A stretch of 64,000 nucleotides of DNA from JAAUTS01 sp038250235 (GCA_038250235.1 JBBSCO010000009.1:1-64000), one strand, 5' to 3'; positions 8,459-17,079 are shown, numbered from the stretch's first letter. Numbers and translations: made by a program. The notes: generated by a model not told the origin, from the letters alone.

Positions 8459-9649
8459 ATGTCCTCCAAAAAGAAATCCTCCCCACCCAAATCCAAGATT
8501 GTCCGCTTTGGCATCGTCGGTCTCGGCAACATGGGCAGCAACCACGCCTCCGTCCTCCTCGCCAACAAAATTCCCGGCGCGATTTTGTCTGCTGTCTGCG
8601 ATATCAACGCTTCCAAACTCACCAATTATCCCCAACTTAAAACCTTTTCCGATTCCGCAAAAATGATCCGCTCCGGCGAAATAGATGCCATCCTGATCGC
8701 CACCCCCCACTACGACCACACCACGATCGGGATCGATGCCCTCAAACAAGGCCTGCATGTTCTGGTGGAAAAACCCCTCTCCGTCCACAAAGCCGACTGC
8801 GAACGCCTCATCGCTGCCCACAAAAACAAAAAGCAGATCTTCGCCGCGATGTTCAATCAGCGCACCGACGCCTACTATCAAAAAGTGCGCGAGTTGGTTC
8901 ATGGGGGCGAACTCGGTCAGATCCGCCGCATCAACTGGATCATCACCGACTGGTTCCGCACCGAAGCCTATTACGCATCCGGCGGATGGCGTGCCACTTG
9001 GGGAGGTGAAGGCGGCGGCGTTCTTCTGAACCAGTGCCCTCACAACCTCGACCTGTATCAATGGATCTTCGGTCTTCCTGACAAAGTGCGGGGCTTTTGT
9101 AAGATCGGACGTTACCACAACATCGAAGTGGAAGACGACGTGACCGCCTACTTTGAATACAAAAACGGCACCACCGGCGTCTTCATCACCTCCACCGGCG
9201 AAGCCCCCGGCACCAACCGACTGGAAATTACCGGCGAGCGCGGAAAGCTCGTGCTGGAAAACAATCTGCTAAGCTACAGTCGGAATGTAACCCCGATGTC
9301 CGAGTTCAGCAGCAGCACCCGTGAATCCTTCAGCCGTCCCGAGGTCTGGAACGTCGAGATCCCATCCCCGGCCAATCACGGAGAACAACATACAGGCATC
9401 ATGAAAAACTTCACCAATGCCATTCTCAAAGGTGAGAAGCTCCTTTCCCCAGCCCCCGAAGGCATCCGCTCGGTCGAACTGGGCAATGCCATCCTGATGT
9501 CCTCCTTCAGCGGAGAAACCGTTGAGATGCCCCTATCTGGAGCCAGATACGAGAAACTCCTAAAAACGCTCATTGCCAAATCCCGCTTCAAAAAGAAAGT
9601 GGTCAAAAAAGCGGTGGCAAAGGATTTCACCAGCTCCTTCGGAAAATAA
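8459..9649 (+). CDS. Gfo/Idh/MocA-family oxidoreductase (second)
   Basis: 396 aa. A lysine-rich N-terminus is followed by the Rossmann motif GIVGLGNMGSNHASVL, the EKP motif (HVLVEKPLSVHKADCERLI), and the DWFRTEAYYASGGWRATWGG and VLLNQCPHNLDLYQWIFG blocks of the substrate domain. It starts 19 bases after the previous stop. It is a close paralogue of the gene that follows, alignable along its whole length. The Lys-rich C-terminal tail (KSRFKKKVVKKAV) is unusual. A sugar or cyclitol dehydrogenase role is likely; the substrate is unknown. Confidence 0.87.
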   Translation: MSSKKKSSPPKSKIVRFGIVGLGNMGSNHASVLLANKIPGAILSAVCDINASKLTNYPQLKTFSDSAKMIRSGEIDAILIATPHYDHTTIGIDALKQGLHVLVEKPLSVHKADCERLIAAHKNKKQIFAAMFNQRTDAYYQKVRELVHGGELGQIRRINWIITDWFRTEAYYASGGWRATWGGEGGGVLLNQCPHNLDLYQWIFGLPDKVRGFCKIGRYHNIEVEDDVTAYFEYKNGTTGVFITSTGEAPGTNRLEITGERGKLVLENNLLSYSRNVTPMSEFSSSTRESFSRPEVWNVEIPSPANHGEQHTGIMKNFTNAILKGEKLLSPAPEGIRSVELGNAILMSSFSGETVEMPLSGARYEKLLKTLIAKSRFKKKVVKKAVAKDFTSSFGK

Positions 9650-9705
9650 TCCTTAAAATGTGTGTATATTCCTAGCGAACGAAGTTCCGCTATTTATCGG
9701 AGTAA

Positions 9706-10887
9706 GTGGTTAATTTTTTTCTATCCGTGAGAACAAAGCAGAAAGTCCGTCTTGGCATCGTAGGCATCGGCAGCATGGGAAGCCACCATGCGCGTGTCGT
9801 TGCCCAAAACAAGATTCCAGGCTGCCATTTGGCAGGCATTTGTGACACCGACGCCTCCCGCCTCAGTCCCTTTCCGGATATCCCCCATTTCTCCGACTCT
9901 AACCGGATGATCCGTTCCGGCACCCTGGACGCACTACTTATCTGCACCCCCCATTATTCGCACACCAGCATCGGCATTGTTGCCCTAAAGGCAGGCCTGC
10001 ATGTCCTGGTGGAAAAACCCATCTCGGTCCATAAAGCCGACTGCGAACGCCTCATCGCGGCCCACAATAACAAGAAGCAAATTTTTGCGGCCATGTTCAA
10101 CCAGCGGACAGACCCCCGCTATCAAAAGATACGCAGCATGGTGCAAGGAGGTGAACTCGGACACATACAACGTGTGCAATGGACGGTCACCGACTGGTTC
10201 CGCTCCCAGGCCTACTACGATTCCGGTGGTTGGCGTGCCACCTGGGCGGGTGAGGGAGGCGGCGTTCTGCTCAACCAATGCGTCCACAACATCGACCTCT
10301 TTCAATGGATCTTTGGGATGCCGTCCAAAGTCCGCGCCCTCTGCAAAATCGGCCACTACCACAAGATCGAAGTCGAAGACGAAGTCACCGCCTTCCTGGA
10401 ATACAAAAACGGTTGCAGCGCGGTTCTAACCACCTCCACCGGCGAGGCCCCCGGGGTAAACCGCCTGGAAATTGCCGGTGATCTGGGTCGTCTCACTCTG
10501 GAAGACGGAACTCTCACCTTCCTGAAAAACAAAGTCCCCACATCCCTTCACCTCCGCACGACGAAAGAAGGCTATGAAACACCGTCTGTAGAAAAGAAAA
10601 CGTATTCCTTCAAAAACAAAGGGGAACAACACGCTGGCATTCTGAAAAATTTCACCAAGGCCATTCTGAAACGAGAGAACCTTCTCTCCCCCGCGCGTGA
10701 GGGCATCCACTCCGTGGAACTCATCAATGCCATGCTCTTGTCGTCTTTCGAGGACAAAACCATCTCCCTGCCTCTCTCCTCCATACGTTATGCCACGTTC
10801 CTGAAAAAACTTATTTCCAAATCCAAAAACAAAACAAAAGTCCGGCACTACAAAGGCCGGTCCGGAAACTATCTCGCCAATTGCTAA
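9706..10887 (+). CDS. Gfo/Idh/MocA-family oxidoreductase (third, tandem paralogue)
   Basis: 393 aa from GTG 9706; GTG 9727 is an alternative start just before RTKQKVRLGIVGIG. Motifs run in parallel with the preceding gene: GIVGIGSMGSHHARVVAQ, HVLVEKPISVHKADCERLIA, WRATWAGEGGGVLLNQCVHN. This is strong evidence of tandem duplication, and both copies keep a basic tail. The two copies may act on related epimeric substrates or form a hetero-oligomer (inference). It lies 56 bases after the second copy. Confidence 0.86.
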   Translation: MVNFFLSVRTKQKVRLGIVGIGSMGSHHARVVAQNKIPGCHLAGICDTDASRLSPFPDIPHFSDSNRMIRSGTLDALLICTPHYSHTSIGIVALKAGLHVLVEKPISVHKADCERLIAAHNNKKQIFAAMFNQRTDPRYQKIRSMVQGGELGHIQRVQWTVTDWFRSQAYYDSGGWRATWAGEGGGVLLNQCVHNIDLFQWIFGMPSKVRALCKIGHYHKIEVEDEVTAFLEYKNGCSAVLTTSTGEAPGVNRLEIAGDLGRLTLEDGTLTFLKNKVPTSLHLRTTKEGYETPSVEKKTYSFKNKGEQHAGILKNFTKAILKRENLLSPAREGIHSVELINAMLLSSFEDKTISLPLSSIRYATFLKKLISKSKNKTKVRHYKGRSGNYLANC

Positions 10888-10916
10888 CATTAAATCAACC
10901 CCTAAATACCACATCC

Positions 10917-11687
10917 ATGAAAATCAGCCAAATCGCCGCCCAACTTTACACCTGCCGTGATCTCACCAAGACCCCGTCCGATATCGCCAAAACCCTCAAA
11001 CGCGTCCGCCAAGTGGGTTACACCGCCGTTCAGGTCAGCGGTATGGGTCCCATCGCTGAGGAAGAACTGATCAAAATCCTCGATGGTGAAGGCCTCGTCT
11101 GCTGCGCCACCCATGAAAACGGAGATAAAATCCGTAACGAGACCCAATGGGTGATTGATCGTCTCTCCAAACTGAACTGCAAACTGACGGCCTATCCCTG
11201 GCCCGCCGGAGTGGAAATGAATGATTTAAATAGTCTCAAGTCGCTCTGTCAGGATCTGGATAAGGCGGGAGAATTGATGGCCGCTGCCGGACAAACGCTG
11301 GCCTACCACAACCACGGTATTGAATTCGTCAAAACCAACAACGTGCCCGCCCTCGATTACATCTACAACCACACCAACCCGAAATTCGTCCAAGGCGAAC
11401 CTGACACCTACTGGATCCATTACGGCGGGGGCGACAACGTCGAGTGGTGCCAAAAACTTAAAAACCGCCTGCCTATGATCCATTTGAAGGATTACCGCTT
11501 CACCATGGAGAATAAACCGGAGTTCTGCGAGATCGGCAACGGCACTCTCAACTTTAAAGCCATCATCGCTGCCGCTGAGGCTTCGGGCTGTCAATGGTTC
11601 ATCGTGGAGCAGGACAGCACCCCTGGTGATCCTGTTGATTCGCTCGAAGCAAGTTTCCGGTATATCCAGGAAAACCTGGTTTCCTGA
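10917..11687 (+). CDS. Sugar phosphate isomerase/epimerase-like TIM-barrel protein
   Basis: 256 aa from ATG 10917. The xylose-isomerase-like TIM-barrel pattern is visible: LAYHNHGIEF, ALDYIYNHTNPKFVQGEPD, MIHLKDYRF, FCEIGNGTLNFKAIIAA and FIVEQDSTPG. The Glu, Asp and His residues fit the usual metal site of the AP-endonuclease-2/IolE-type fold. It is last in the rightward sugar operon, 29 bases after the third oxidoreductase. Together with the Gfo/Idh/MocA enzymes it suggests an oxidation-epimerisation or inositol-type pathway. The substrate is unassigned. Confidence 0.83.
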   Translation: MKISQIAAQLYTCRDLTKTPSDIAKTLKRVRQVGYTAVQVSGMGPIAEEELIKILDGEGLVCCATHENGDKIRNETQWVIDRLSKLNCKLTAYPWPAGVEMNDLNSLKSLCQDLDKAGELMAAAGQTLAYHNHGIEFVKTNNVPALDYIYNHTNPKFVQGEPDTYWIHYGGGDNVEWCQKLKNRLPMIHLKDYRFTMENKPEFCEIGNGTLNFKAIIAAAEASGCQWFIVEQDSTPGDPVDSLEASFRYIQENLVS

Positions 11688-11815
11688 CCACTCTCTCCAA
11701 GCCATCCTGGGTATAACAGTGGAACCACAGGCCATGTCTAGAAGACAGTCTCTCTGCTAGATGAAGTTTTTTCCTGTGGATTCTTCATTGCACTCAGGTT
11801 GACGAAACAACAAAA

Positions 11816-11841
11816 AAGCCGGACCTTTAAAAGTCCGGCTT
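11816..11841. terminator. Bidirectional intrinsic terminator
   Basis: A perfect 9-bp stem, AAGCCGGAC (11816-11824) and GTCCGGCTT (11833-11841), has an 8-base loop, an A-run on its left and a T-rich run on its right. It sits between the convergent isomerase gene (plus) and rhodanese gene (minus) and can serve both. Confidence 0.85.
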
Positions 11842-11864
11842 ATTTGTTTTAAGAAGGCAATTGT

Positions 11865-12260
11865 TTACTTGGCCATTTCCAGGGATTCTTTTTTGTCTTT
11901 CCAGCCAGCCAGTCCACCGGAGTAATGCTTCACGTTGGTGTAACCCAAGTCCATGGCAGCCTGCGCTCCCTTGGCATAGGCACCGCAGTTTTCATTGCTG
12001 CAATACGCCACAATCAGGGCATCTTTTTCTTTGGGCAGAAGCTTGGCCAGGTCAGCTTTCTGCGATTGGAAATCGATGGAGCCGGGAATGTGTCCTTCTT
12101 TGTAGGAGGATGATCCATTTACATCGATCAGGGTTACTTTGCCTTCTGCCATGGCCTTTTTCAGATCGTCATGTTTGATATCGGCAATTTTATTGTCTTT
12201 GGCCTGGACCACAAAAGCGGTCAGGAGTGTCATACAGAGCAGCGCGAGTAGTTTTTTCAT
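11865..12260 (-). CDS. Secreted single-domain rhodanese
   Basis: 131 aa. Residues 1-20 form a signal peptide ending VVQA. One rhodanese domain follows, with LIDVNGSSSYKEGHIPGSID and the active-site loop YCSNENCGAYAKGA (catalytic Cys87), then HYSGGLAGWKD. It should be a periplasmic sulfurtransferase or redox-linked protein. Its substrate cannot be told from sequence. It is adjacent to lipA, an enzyme with sulfur chemistry, but is transcribed separately enough that no link is claimed. Confidence 0.85.
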   Translation of the reverse strand: MKKLLALLCMTLLTAFVVQAKDNKIADIKHDDLKKAMAEGKVTLIDVNGSSSYKEGHIPGSIDFQSQKADLAKLLPKEKDALIVAYCSNENCGAYAKGAQAAMDLGYTNVKHYSGGLAGWKDKKESLEMAK

Positions 12261-12314
12261 ACTCTACTTGGACGGCAGGAGCAGGCGTTTTATTCCACTA
12301 TTCTTTTAGGCAAG

Positions 12315-13229
12315 TCAAACGACCACGTTATCAAGCACTTGCAGCTTCTCTTTTTTTCGTTTGTCGAGAATGTAATGGGCCGATTGCTCATCCGCATGGT
12401 AGGAACTGCGGACCAACGGAGCACTTTCCACAATGCCAAAACCAAGACTTAAGGCGCGTTCTTTCCACCGCACAAATTCTTCCGGCGTCACCCATCGATC
12501 CACGGGAAGATGTTGGGGACTGGGCTGGAGATATTGCCCCAAGGTCAGAATATCCGTTCCGATGGCCACCAAATCGCGCAGAACCACATCCAATTCATCT
12601 TCCATCTCTCCGATGCCCAACATGATGCTGGTCTTGGTGATGAATCCCCGTTCCTTGGAACGGCGCAGCATTTCCACGCTGCGTTCATACCTGGCCTGGG
12701 GGCGCACCATTTTGTGCAGGCGCGGAACAGTCTCCACATTGTGATTAAGAATATCCGGCTTGGCATCCAACACCCGGTAGAGATCTTCCCAGTGTGCTTT
12801 GAAGTCGGGAATCAAAACCTCGATGCTGCATTCCGGGTTTTCGTTCCGCACCGCCCGGATGGTTCTCGCCCATATTTCCGAGCCACCATCCTTCAGGTCA
12901 TCACGGGCCACCGAAGTGATCACCGCATGTTTCAGGCCCATAATCTTGACCGCCTCCGCCACACGGGCCGGTTCCGCCCAATCCGTCGTGGGAGGTTTTC
13001 CAGTATCCACCGCACAGAATCCGCAGGAGCGGGTACAAGTGTTACCCAAAATCATGATTGTCGCTGTCCCCCGGCTCCAGCATTCACCCAGATTCGGACA
13101 ATGGGCACTCTGGCAAACCGTATGAAGCGCGTTTTTGTCGACCAAAGCCTTGACCTTGGCATACTCCTTCCCTCCGGGAATTTTCGCTTTCAACCAGGAA
13201 GGCTTGCGCTCTTTAGGATCAACAGGCAT
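12315..13229 (-). CDS. lipA: Lipoyl synthase
   Basis: 304 aa from ATG 13229; the frame extends upstream but without family sequence. It carries both iron-sulfur motifs: the auxiliary cluster Cys set (VCQSAHCPNLGECW) and the radical-SAM CxxxCxxC (CTRSCGFC). ITSVARDDLKDGGSEIWA and LGQYLQPSPQHLPVDRWVTP are hallmark LipA blocks. It inserts two sulfurs into protein-bound octanoate to make the lipoyl group needed by the E2 subunit encoded at 17080-18327. The functional link to the nearby pyruvate dehydrogenase genes is clear. Confidence 0.96.
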   Translation of the reverse strand: MPVDPKERKPSWLKAKIPGGKEYAKVKALVDKNALHTVCQSAHCPNLGECWSRGTATIMILGNTCTRSCGFCAVDTGKPPTTDWAEPARVAEAVKIMGLKHAVITSVARDDLKDGGSEIWARTIRAVRNENPECSIEVLIPDFKAHWEDLYRVLDAKPDILNHNVETVPRLHKMVRPQARYERSVEMLRRSKERGFITKTSIMLGIGEMEDELDVVLRDLVAIGTDILTLGQYLQPSPQHLPVDRWVTPEEFVRWKERALSLGFGIVESAPLVRSSYHADEQSAHYILDKRKKEKLQVLDNVVV

Positions 13230-13668
13230 CGGATATGAGAATAGCAACGAAAGTTCCAGATTCAACCCCAATTGAGCATGCTTTACAGTTTGAAGATTCA
13301 ACCGGGGGCGACTTCTCATCCGATCAGATTTTTTTGTGGGTTTTAGTGTAGAGTTGCAAAATGTCTGAAGAATCCAGGCCTATCGATTGAAGTTGGTTGA
13401 ATTCAATGTGTTTCCTGCTTCTGAGCCTGTGTTTACGGGTTAACCGCTCATTCCGGGTCATCCGCTGACTCGGACTTGCCCCAGGCACTAAGCCATGACC
13501 AGGCTTGCAGCACGGCTCAATCCCATCTCCTTACGTAGCAAAGCCGAATAAGTCAAAAGTTGTTTTTTACTCCACATGGTTTGCCCACCATTACAGACCT
13601 GAGACAACAAATAATTTCGAATAAAATGAATCTAAAAAACAATCGCTTGTTTCACTTAAATGACGTTT

Positions 13669-13901
13669 TTAACGGAGCTTTCCGTAACCAATCGTCTTGC
13701 CAACCCAAAATTCGAGATCAGGAATGTCCCGACGCAAATTGCGCTGAGCGGAACCATCATCAATTGCTTTAATCAGAGCTTCTGCGGTTTTACAGCAAGC
13801 AGTTCGTGTGTCGTCCGGCCAAAGAATTCTCTCCCTATGTCGCTCACAGTATGGAACTTGTCGATTTTGGAGCCGTTTGGCAATATGTTGTTAACTAGCA
13901 T
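13669..13901 (-). pseudogene. Frameshifted small ORF of unknown family
   Basis: The minus-strand ATG at 13901 opens LPNGSKIDKFHTVSDIGRE, FFGRTTHELLAVKP. It hits a stop, but a neighbouring frame continues ALIKAIDDGSAQRNLRRD, LEFWVGKTIGYGKLR to a TAA at 13669. Read across one frameshift the piece looks like one protein of about 77 residues. I do not recognise the family. The rest of 13230-13942 (about 700 bases, between lipA and the Panacea-type gene) shows no other gene. Confidence 0.3.
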
Positions 13902-13942
13902 CAACCCCCGTTTTCTGGCAACTTGAACCTGTAAGCGGAACT

Positions 13943-14491
13943 CTGAAATTCAATGAACGTAAGGCCACCCAGGCCGCAGGTCACCTGCTCAAGCTGCGCG
14001 GAGGAACCATGAGTTACATGAAACTCATCAAGCTTCTTTACCTGGCTGATCGTGAAGCCCTCCTGCGCTGGGGTCGCCCCATCTCCACAGGTCGCTACGT
14101 CTCCATGGACAAAGGCCCTGTTCTGAGCAAGGTTCTCAATCTGACAACTGATGAGAGTAGCCCCGGATCTCCCAGCATCCGGGCCGAGAACATCAGCGAA
14201 CCCTCCCACTACGAAGTTACCCTCAAATCCGAAGCGGATGACGATGAACTTTCCGAAGCTGAACGGGCACTGCTGAATGAAATTTTTAGTGAACATGGCA
14301 AAAAAAGCCGCTGGGAACTGGTGGAATTCACCCACCAATTACCCGAATGGATCAACCCTCAGGGAAGTGCCATCGCAATCAACTACCGGGACATTCTGAA
14401 AGCCGGTGGTAAAAGTGATCTGGAAATAGCCGCGGTTGAAAGCGATCTGGCTGAATTGGCCGGGGCCGATCTTTTGCTGGCTTCCAACTAA
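13943..14491 (+). CDS. Panacea-domain (DUF4065) antitoxin-like protein, probable CTG start
   Basis: 182 aa if CTG 13943 is the start; ATG 14009 would drop the conserved N-terminus. The sequence KFNERKATQAAGHLLKL, then GGTMSYMKLIKLLYLADREA and GRYVSMDKGPVLSKVL, is the classic Panacea (SocA/GepA-like) domain. Homologues start with Met directly before KFNE, which is CTG here, with AGCGGA as a possible SD just upstream. Panacea proteins are antitoxins that neutralise very diverse toxins encoded next to them. The stop lies 8 bases before the next ORF, so the two probably form a pair. Confidence 0.75.
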   Translation: MKFNERKATQAAGHLLKLRGGTMSYMKLIKLLYLADREALLRWGRPISTGRYVSMDKGPVLSKVLNLTTDESSPGSPSIRAENISEPSHYEVTLKSEADDDELSEAERALLNEIFSEHGKKSRWELVEFTHQLPEWINPQGSAIAINYRDILKAGGKSDLEIAAVESDLAELAGADLLLASN

Positions 14492-14499
14492 ATGTTAGT

Positions 14500-15129
14500 A
14501 TGGCTGGGTTGGGAGACAGTTTCATATTGCCCAAACCAGGGCAGGAAACAGAACATCTTTGGGTTCTTGTTACCCACCCTGAGCCGACTACCTCTCAGGC
14601 CATTAGGGTAAACATTACCACCCAGTGCCCTCACTCGGATACCACCACACTTTTAAATAAAGGAGATCATCCTTTTATTCAAAAACCATCCGTGGTGCTT
14701 TACGCAGATGCCAGGCGTGTGGATCCCAGACTTTTATATCAGGCCGTGGGGGCCGGGCAGGCGAAGGTTCATGCCACGTTTGATCCTCAAGTTTTAGTTC
14801 AAATCCAAACGGGAATAACAAAATCAAGCTTCACACCAAAGAAGATGAAACTGGCTTATCTGCAAGCTGTTGAAGCAGGTCTGGCTAAAAACTCAGATAT
14901 GAATCGCCTGACCGTTGGAGGCCGCCGTGGCGGCTTCCATGATCATCTCAGCCAGGGTCGGATGGGAATGGATGGTGGCTTGGATTTCATCCACAGTGGC
15001 TTCCAGGGTAATGGCCAGTCCCAACTCGGCAATCAACTCCGTGGCTTCCGCACCGACGATATGGGCGCCGAGGATTTCCCCGTGCTTTTCGCCGGTGATC
15101 AGTTTGACAAACCCTTCGACATCGCCTGA
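14500..15129 (+). CDS. Putative toxin partner of the Panacea gene, 3' end overlaps lpdA
   Basis: 209 aa as an open frame. The first 130 residues look like a real protein: GDSFILPKPGQETEHLWVLV, VNITTQCPHSDTTTLLNKGD, VVLYADARRVDPRLL. This suggests a small beta-barrel of the PemK/MazF sort (tentative; no catalytic assignment). From about residue 132 (NSDM) the frame enters the antisense of the lpdA 3' end and runs 79 more codons. A natural stop was therefore probably lost, or the gene has been truncated against lpdA. Its position 8 bases after a Panacea antitoxin makes it the toxin candidate. Confidence 0.55.
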   Translation: MAGLGDSFILPKPGQETEHLWVLVTHPEPTTSQAIRVNITTQCPHSDTTTLLNKGDHPFIQKPSVVLYADARRVDPRLLYQAVGAGQAKVHATFDPQVLVQIQTGITKSSFTPKKMKLAYLQAVEAGLAKNSDMNRLTVGGRRGGFHDHLSQGRMGMDGGLDFIHSGFQGNGQSQLGNQLRGFRTDDMGAEDFPVLFAGDQFDKPFDIA

Positions 15130-16281
15130 AGCCACCGCACGTCCGCTGGCACGATAGGGAAACTTTGAAACCTTGAATTTCAACCCCTGTTCCTGGGCCT
15201 TTTTCTCGGTTAAACCGACACTGGCCACCTGCGGCTGGCAATAGGTGCAACCGGGAAAAACCGTTATTTTGTGGGGTTTCTTGCCGGGCTTGAAAAGTCC
15301 CTCCACCGCTTCGATCGCCTCATGGGAAGCCACGTGTGCCAGCCAGGGAGGTCCGATGATATCGCCAGCCGCATAAATCCCTGGAACGCTGGTCTGGTAT
15401 TTTTCGCTGGTCTTGATGTAGCCCTTTTCCAGATCCAGCGTGAGACCTTCTTCGAAAGTGCCCTCCAGATTGGCCTGCACTCCGATGGCGACCAATACCG
15501 CTTCTGCTTCCAATACTTTGGCTTCTTTTCCGGACACGGTTATCTTAACGCCTTTGTCGGTGACCTCGGTTTTCTCAACTTTGGTTTCGGTCATGATTTC
15601 AATGCCGCTCTTAACAAAACTCTTGGCCACTACATCGGCGGTTTCATGATCTTCCTGCGGCAGGATTTGCGGAAGCATTTCCACGACGGTCACCTTGCTG
15701 CCAAATGCCCCATAAAAGTAGGCGAACTCGATTCCAATAGCACCGGCACCAATGATGACGATTGATTTGGGCAGTGTTTCCATGGCCAAAGCCTCACGAC
15801 TGGAAAGCACTTTTTTACCATCCGGTTTCAGGCCCGGTATCTGGCGGGGAGTTGTGCCTGTAGCAACGAGGATATTCTTACCCTCCAAAACCTGCTCTTT
15901 GCCGTCCGCACCTTTGACCACAACTTTCTTGTCCTTGCGGACTTTGCCTGTGCCGACCAGATAATCCACTTTCTTGGATTTCAAGAGAAACTCAATCCCT
16001 TTGCCCATTTTATCCGCAACGGTCCGGCTGCGCTGGACAACCTTGGCAAAATCAAAGCCGACCCCTTTGACGCTGAGTCCATAGTCTTCGACATGGTGGA
16101 GGAGCCTGTAGGTCTCGGCACTCTTCAACAGTGCTTTGGTGGGAATACACCCCCAGTTCAAACAGGTGCCCCCAGCCCGCTCTTTTTCGATGCAGACGAC
16201 TTTTTTGCCAAGCTGGGCGGCGCGGATCGCACCGACATACCCTGCAGGACCGCCACCAATCACAATCAGATCGTAAATCAT
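14893..16281 (-). CDS. lpdA: Dihydrolipoyl dehydrogenase (E3)
   Basis: 462 aa from ATG 16281; the 30-residue upstream extension is not conserved. FAD-binding motif LIVIGGGPAGYVGAIRAAQL is followed by the redox disulfide GGTCLNWGCIPTK, the NAD-binding GAGAIGIEFAYFYGAFG, and the C-terminal interface with HSHPTLAEMIMEAA including the catalytic His-Glu pair. It reoxidises the dihydrolipoyl arm of the pyruvate dehydrogenase complex with NAD+. It lies on the same strand downstream of pdhA-pdhB-aceF, separated from them by a Uma2 gene on the other strand, so it probably has its own promoter. Confidence 0.95.
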   Translation of the reverse strand: MIYDLIVIGGGPAGYVGAIRAAQLGKKVVCIEKERAGGTCLNWGCIPTKALLKSAETYRLLHHVEDYGLSVKGVGFDFAKVVQRSRTVADKMGKGIEFLLKSKKVDYLVGTGKVRKDKKVVVKGADGKEQVLEGKNILVATGTTPRQIPGLKPDGKKVLSSREALAMETLPKSIVIIGAGAIGIEFAYFYGAFGSKVTVVEMLPQILPQEDHETADVVAKSFVKSGIEIMTETKVEKTEVTDKGVKITVSGKEAKVLEAEAVLVAIGVQANLEGTFEEGLTLDLEKGYIKTSEKYQTSVPGIYAAGDIIGPPWLAHVASHEAIEAVEGLFKPGKKPHKITVFPGCTYCQPQVASVGLTEKKAQEQGLKFKVSKFPYRASGRAVASGDVEGFVKLITGEKHGEILGAHIVGAEATELIAELGLAITLEATVDEIQATIHSHPTLAEMIMEAATAASNGQAIHI

Positions 16282-16369
16282 AAAGAGAGAACAAGGTATT
16301 CCAGCACCAGCCCAAGGGCAAGAGAGGAAATGGCTTTCCTGAAGCCCTCCTTTGGTCTGAGTTTGCAGC

Positions 16370-16939
16370 ATGGCTCAGGTTGAAATTGAAAATTTGACCT
16401 TTCGCGAATACGAGAAACTGCCTGAAACAGGTCCCCGTTATCAGCTTATTGACGGAGAACTCCATCTGTCGCCAGCCCCAGACCGTTATCATCAGGTCAT
16501 TTCCCGGAACCTGCAATACATCATCATGCGCTATCTGGAGGATCATCCCTTCGGAGAACTTTATAATGCACCTTTTGATGTCCATCTGTCCGAGCACGAT
16601 GTCTTTCAACCCGATCTTTGTTTTATCTCTGAAGCCAGGGCCGACATTCTGGTTAAAAAAGGAATGTTGGGCTCACCAGACTGGGCCGCTGAAATCCTGT
16701 CTCCATCCACCACATCTTTGGATAAAAGAGACAAGCGGCTTCGTTATGCCAAGTTCGGCGTCAAAGAACTCTGGCTGATCGACCCGGAACTGTGCCGCAT
16801 TCATGTCTATGATCTCAGCGCCAATCCGAACAAACCGACCATCACCTACGACGGGGGTGAAACCTTCAGCTGCCTGCACTTCCCCGGACTGAATTTTGAG
16901 TCGGACAAAATTTTCTTTGATAAACGGTGTGGGCGTTGA
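16370..16939 (+). CDS. Uma2-family (DUF820) putative endonuclease
   Basis: 189 aa. The Uma2 pattern is present: YQLIDGELHLSPAPDRYHQ, DVHLSEHDVFQPDLCFI, AAEILSPSTTSLDKRDK with RYAKFGVKELWLIDPE. These carry the Asp, Glu and Lys/Arg residues of a PD-(D/E)XK nuclease fold. The biological role of the family is unsettled; it is commonly expanded in cyanobacteria and PVC bacteria. It sits between lpdA and aceF on the opposite strand, breaking up the PDH cluster. Its stop lies inside a GTTGACCCG repeat. Confidence 0.75.
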   Translation: MAQVEIENLTFREYEKLPETGPRYQLIDGELHLSPAPDRYHQVISRNLQYIIMRYLEDHPFGELYNAPFDVHLSEHDVFQPDLCFISEARADILVKKGMLGSPDWAAEILSPSTTSLDKRDKRLRYAKFGVKELWLIDPELCRIHVYDLSANPNKPTITYDGGETFSCLHFPGLNFESDKIFFDKRCGR

Positions 16940-17074
16940 CCCGATGGGCGGAACGGATCGCAGCGACATATGATCCCAAAAAATACAGGCCGGGGCGCTG
17001 ACCCGGCGCTTGGTCGAGGCAGAATCGTCTGAAAATCGATAACATAGAAGCACCGGGTCAACGCCCCGGTCTAC
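16931..17074. repeat. Cluster of three REP-like palindromes sharing a GCGTTGA/GCGCTGA loop
   Basis: Three copies occur: GGGCGTTGACCCG at 16931-16943, GCCGGG-GCGCTGA-CCCGGC at about 16989-17007, and in inverse orientation ACCGGG-GCGTTGA-CCCGGT at about 17053-17071, preceded by GTAG on the minus strand. The last two face each other 45 bases apart, as in a REP doublet. The same palindrome recurs at 58313-58335. They fill the intergenic space between the Uma2 gene and aceF. Confidence 0.65.
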
Positions 17075-17079
17075 TACTT

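Noticed and set aside
16282..16371. Thirty-residue N-terminal extension of lpdA
   Set aside because: The FAD-binding fold begins right at ATG 16281, and the extension has no conserved feature.
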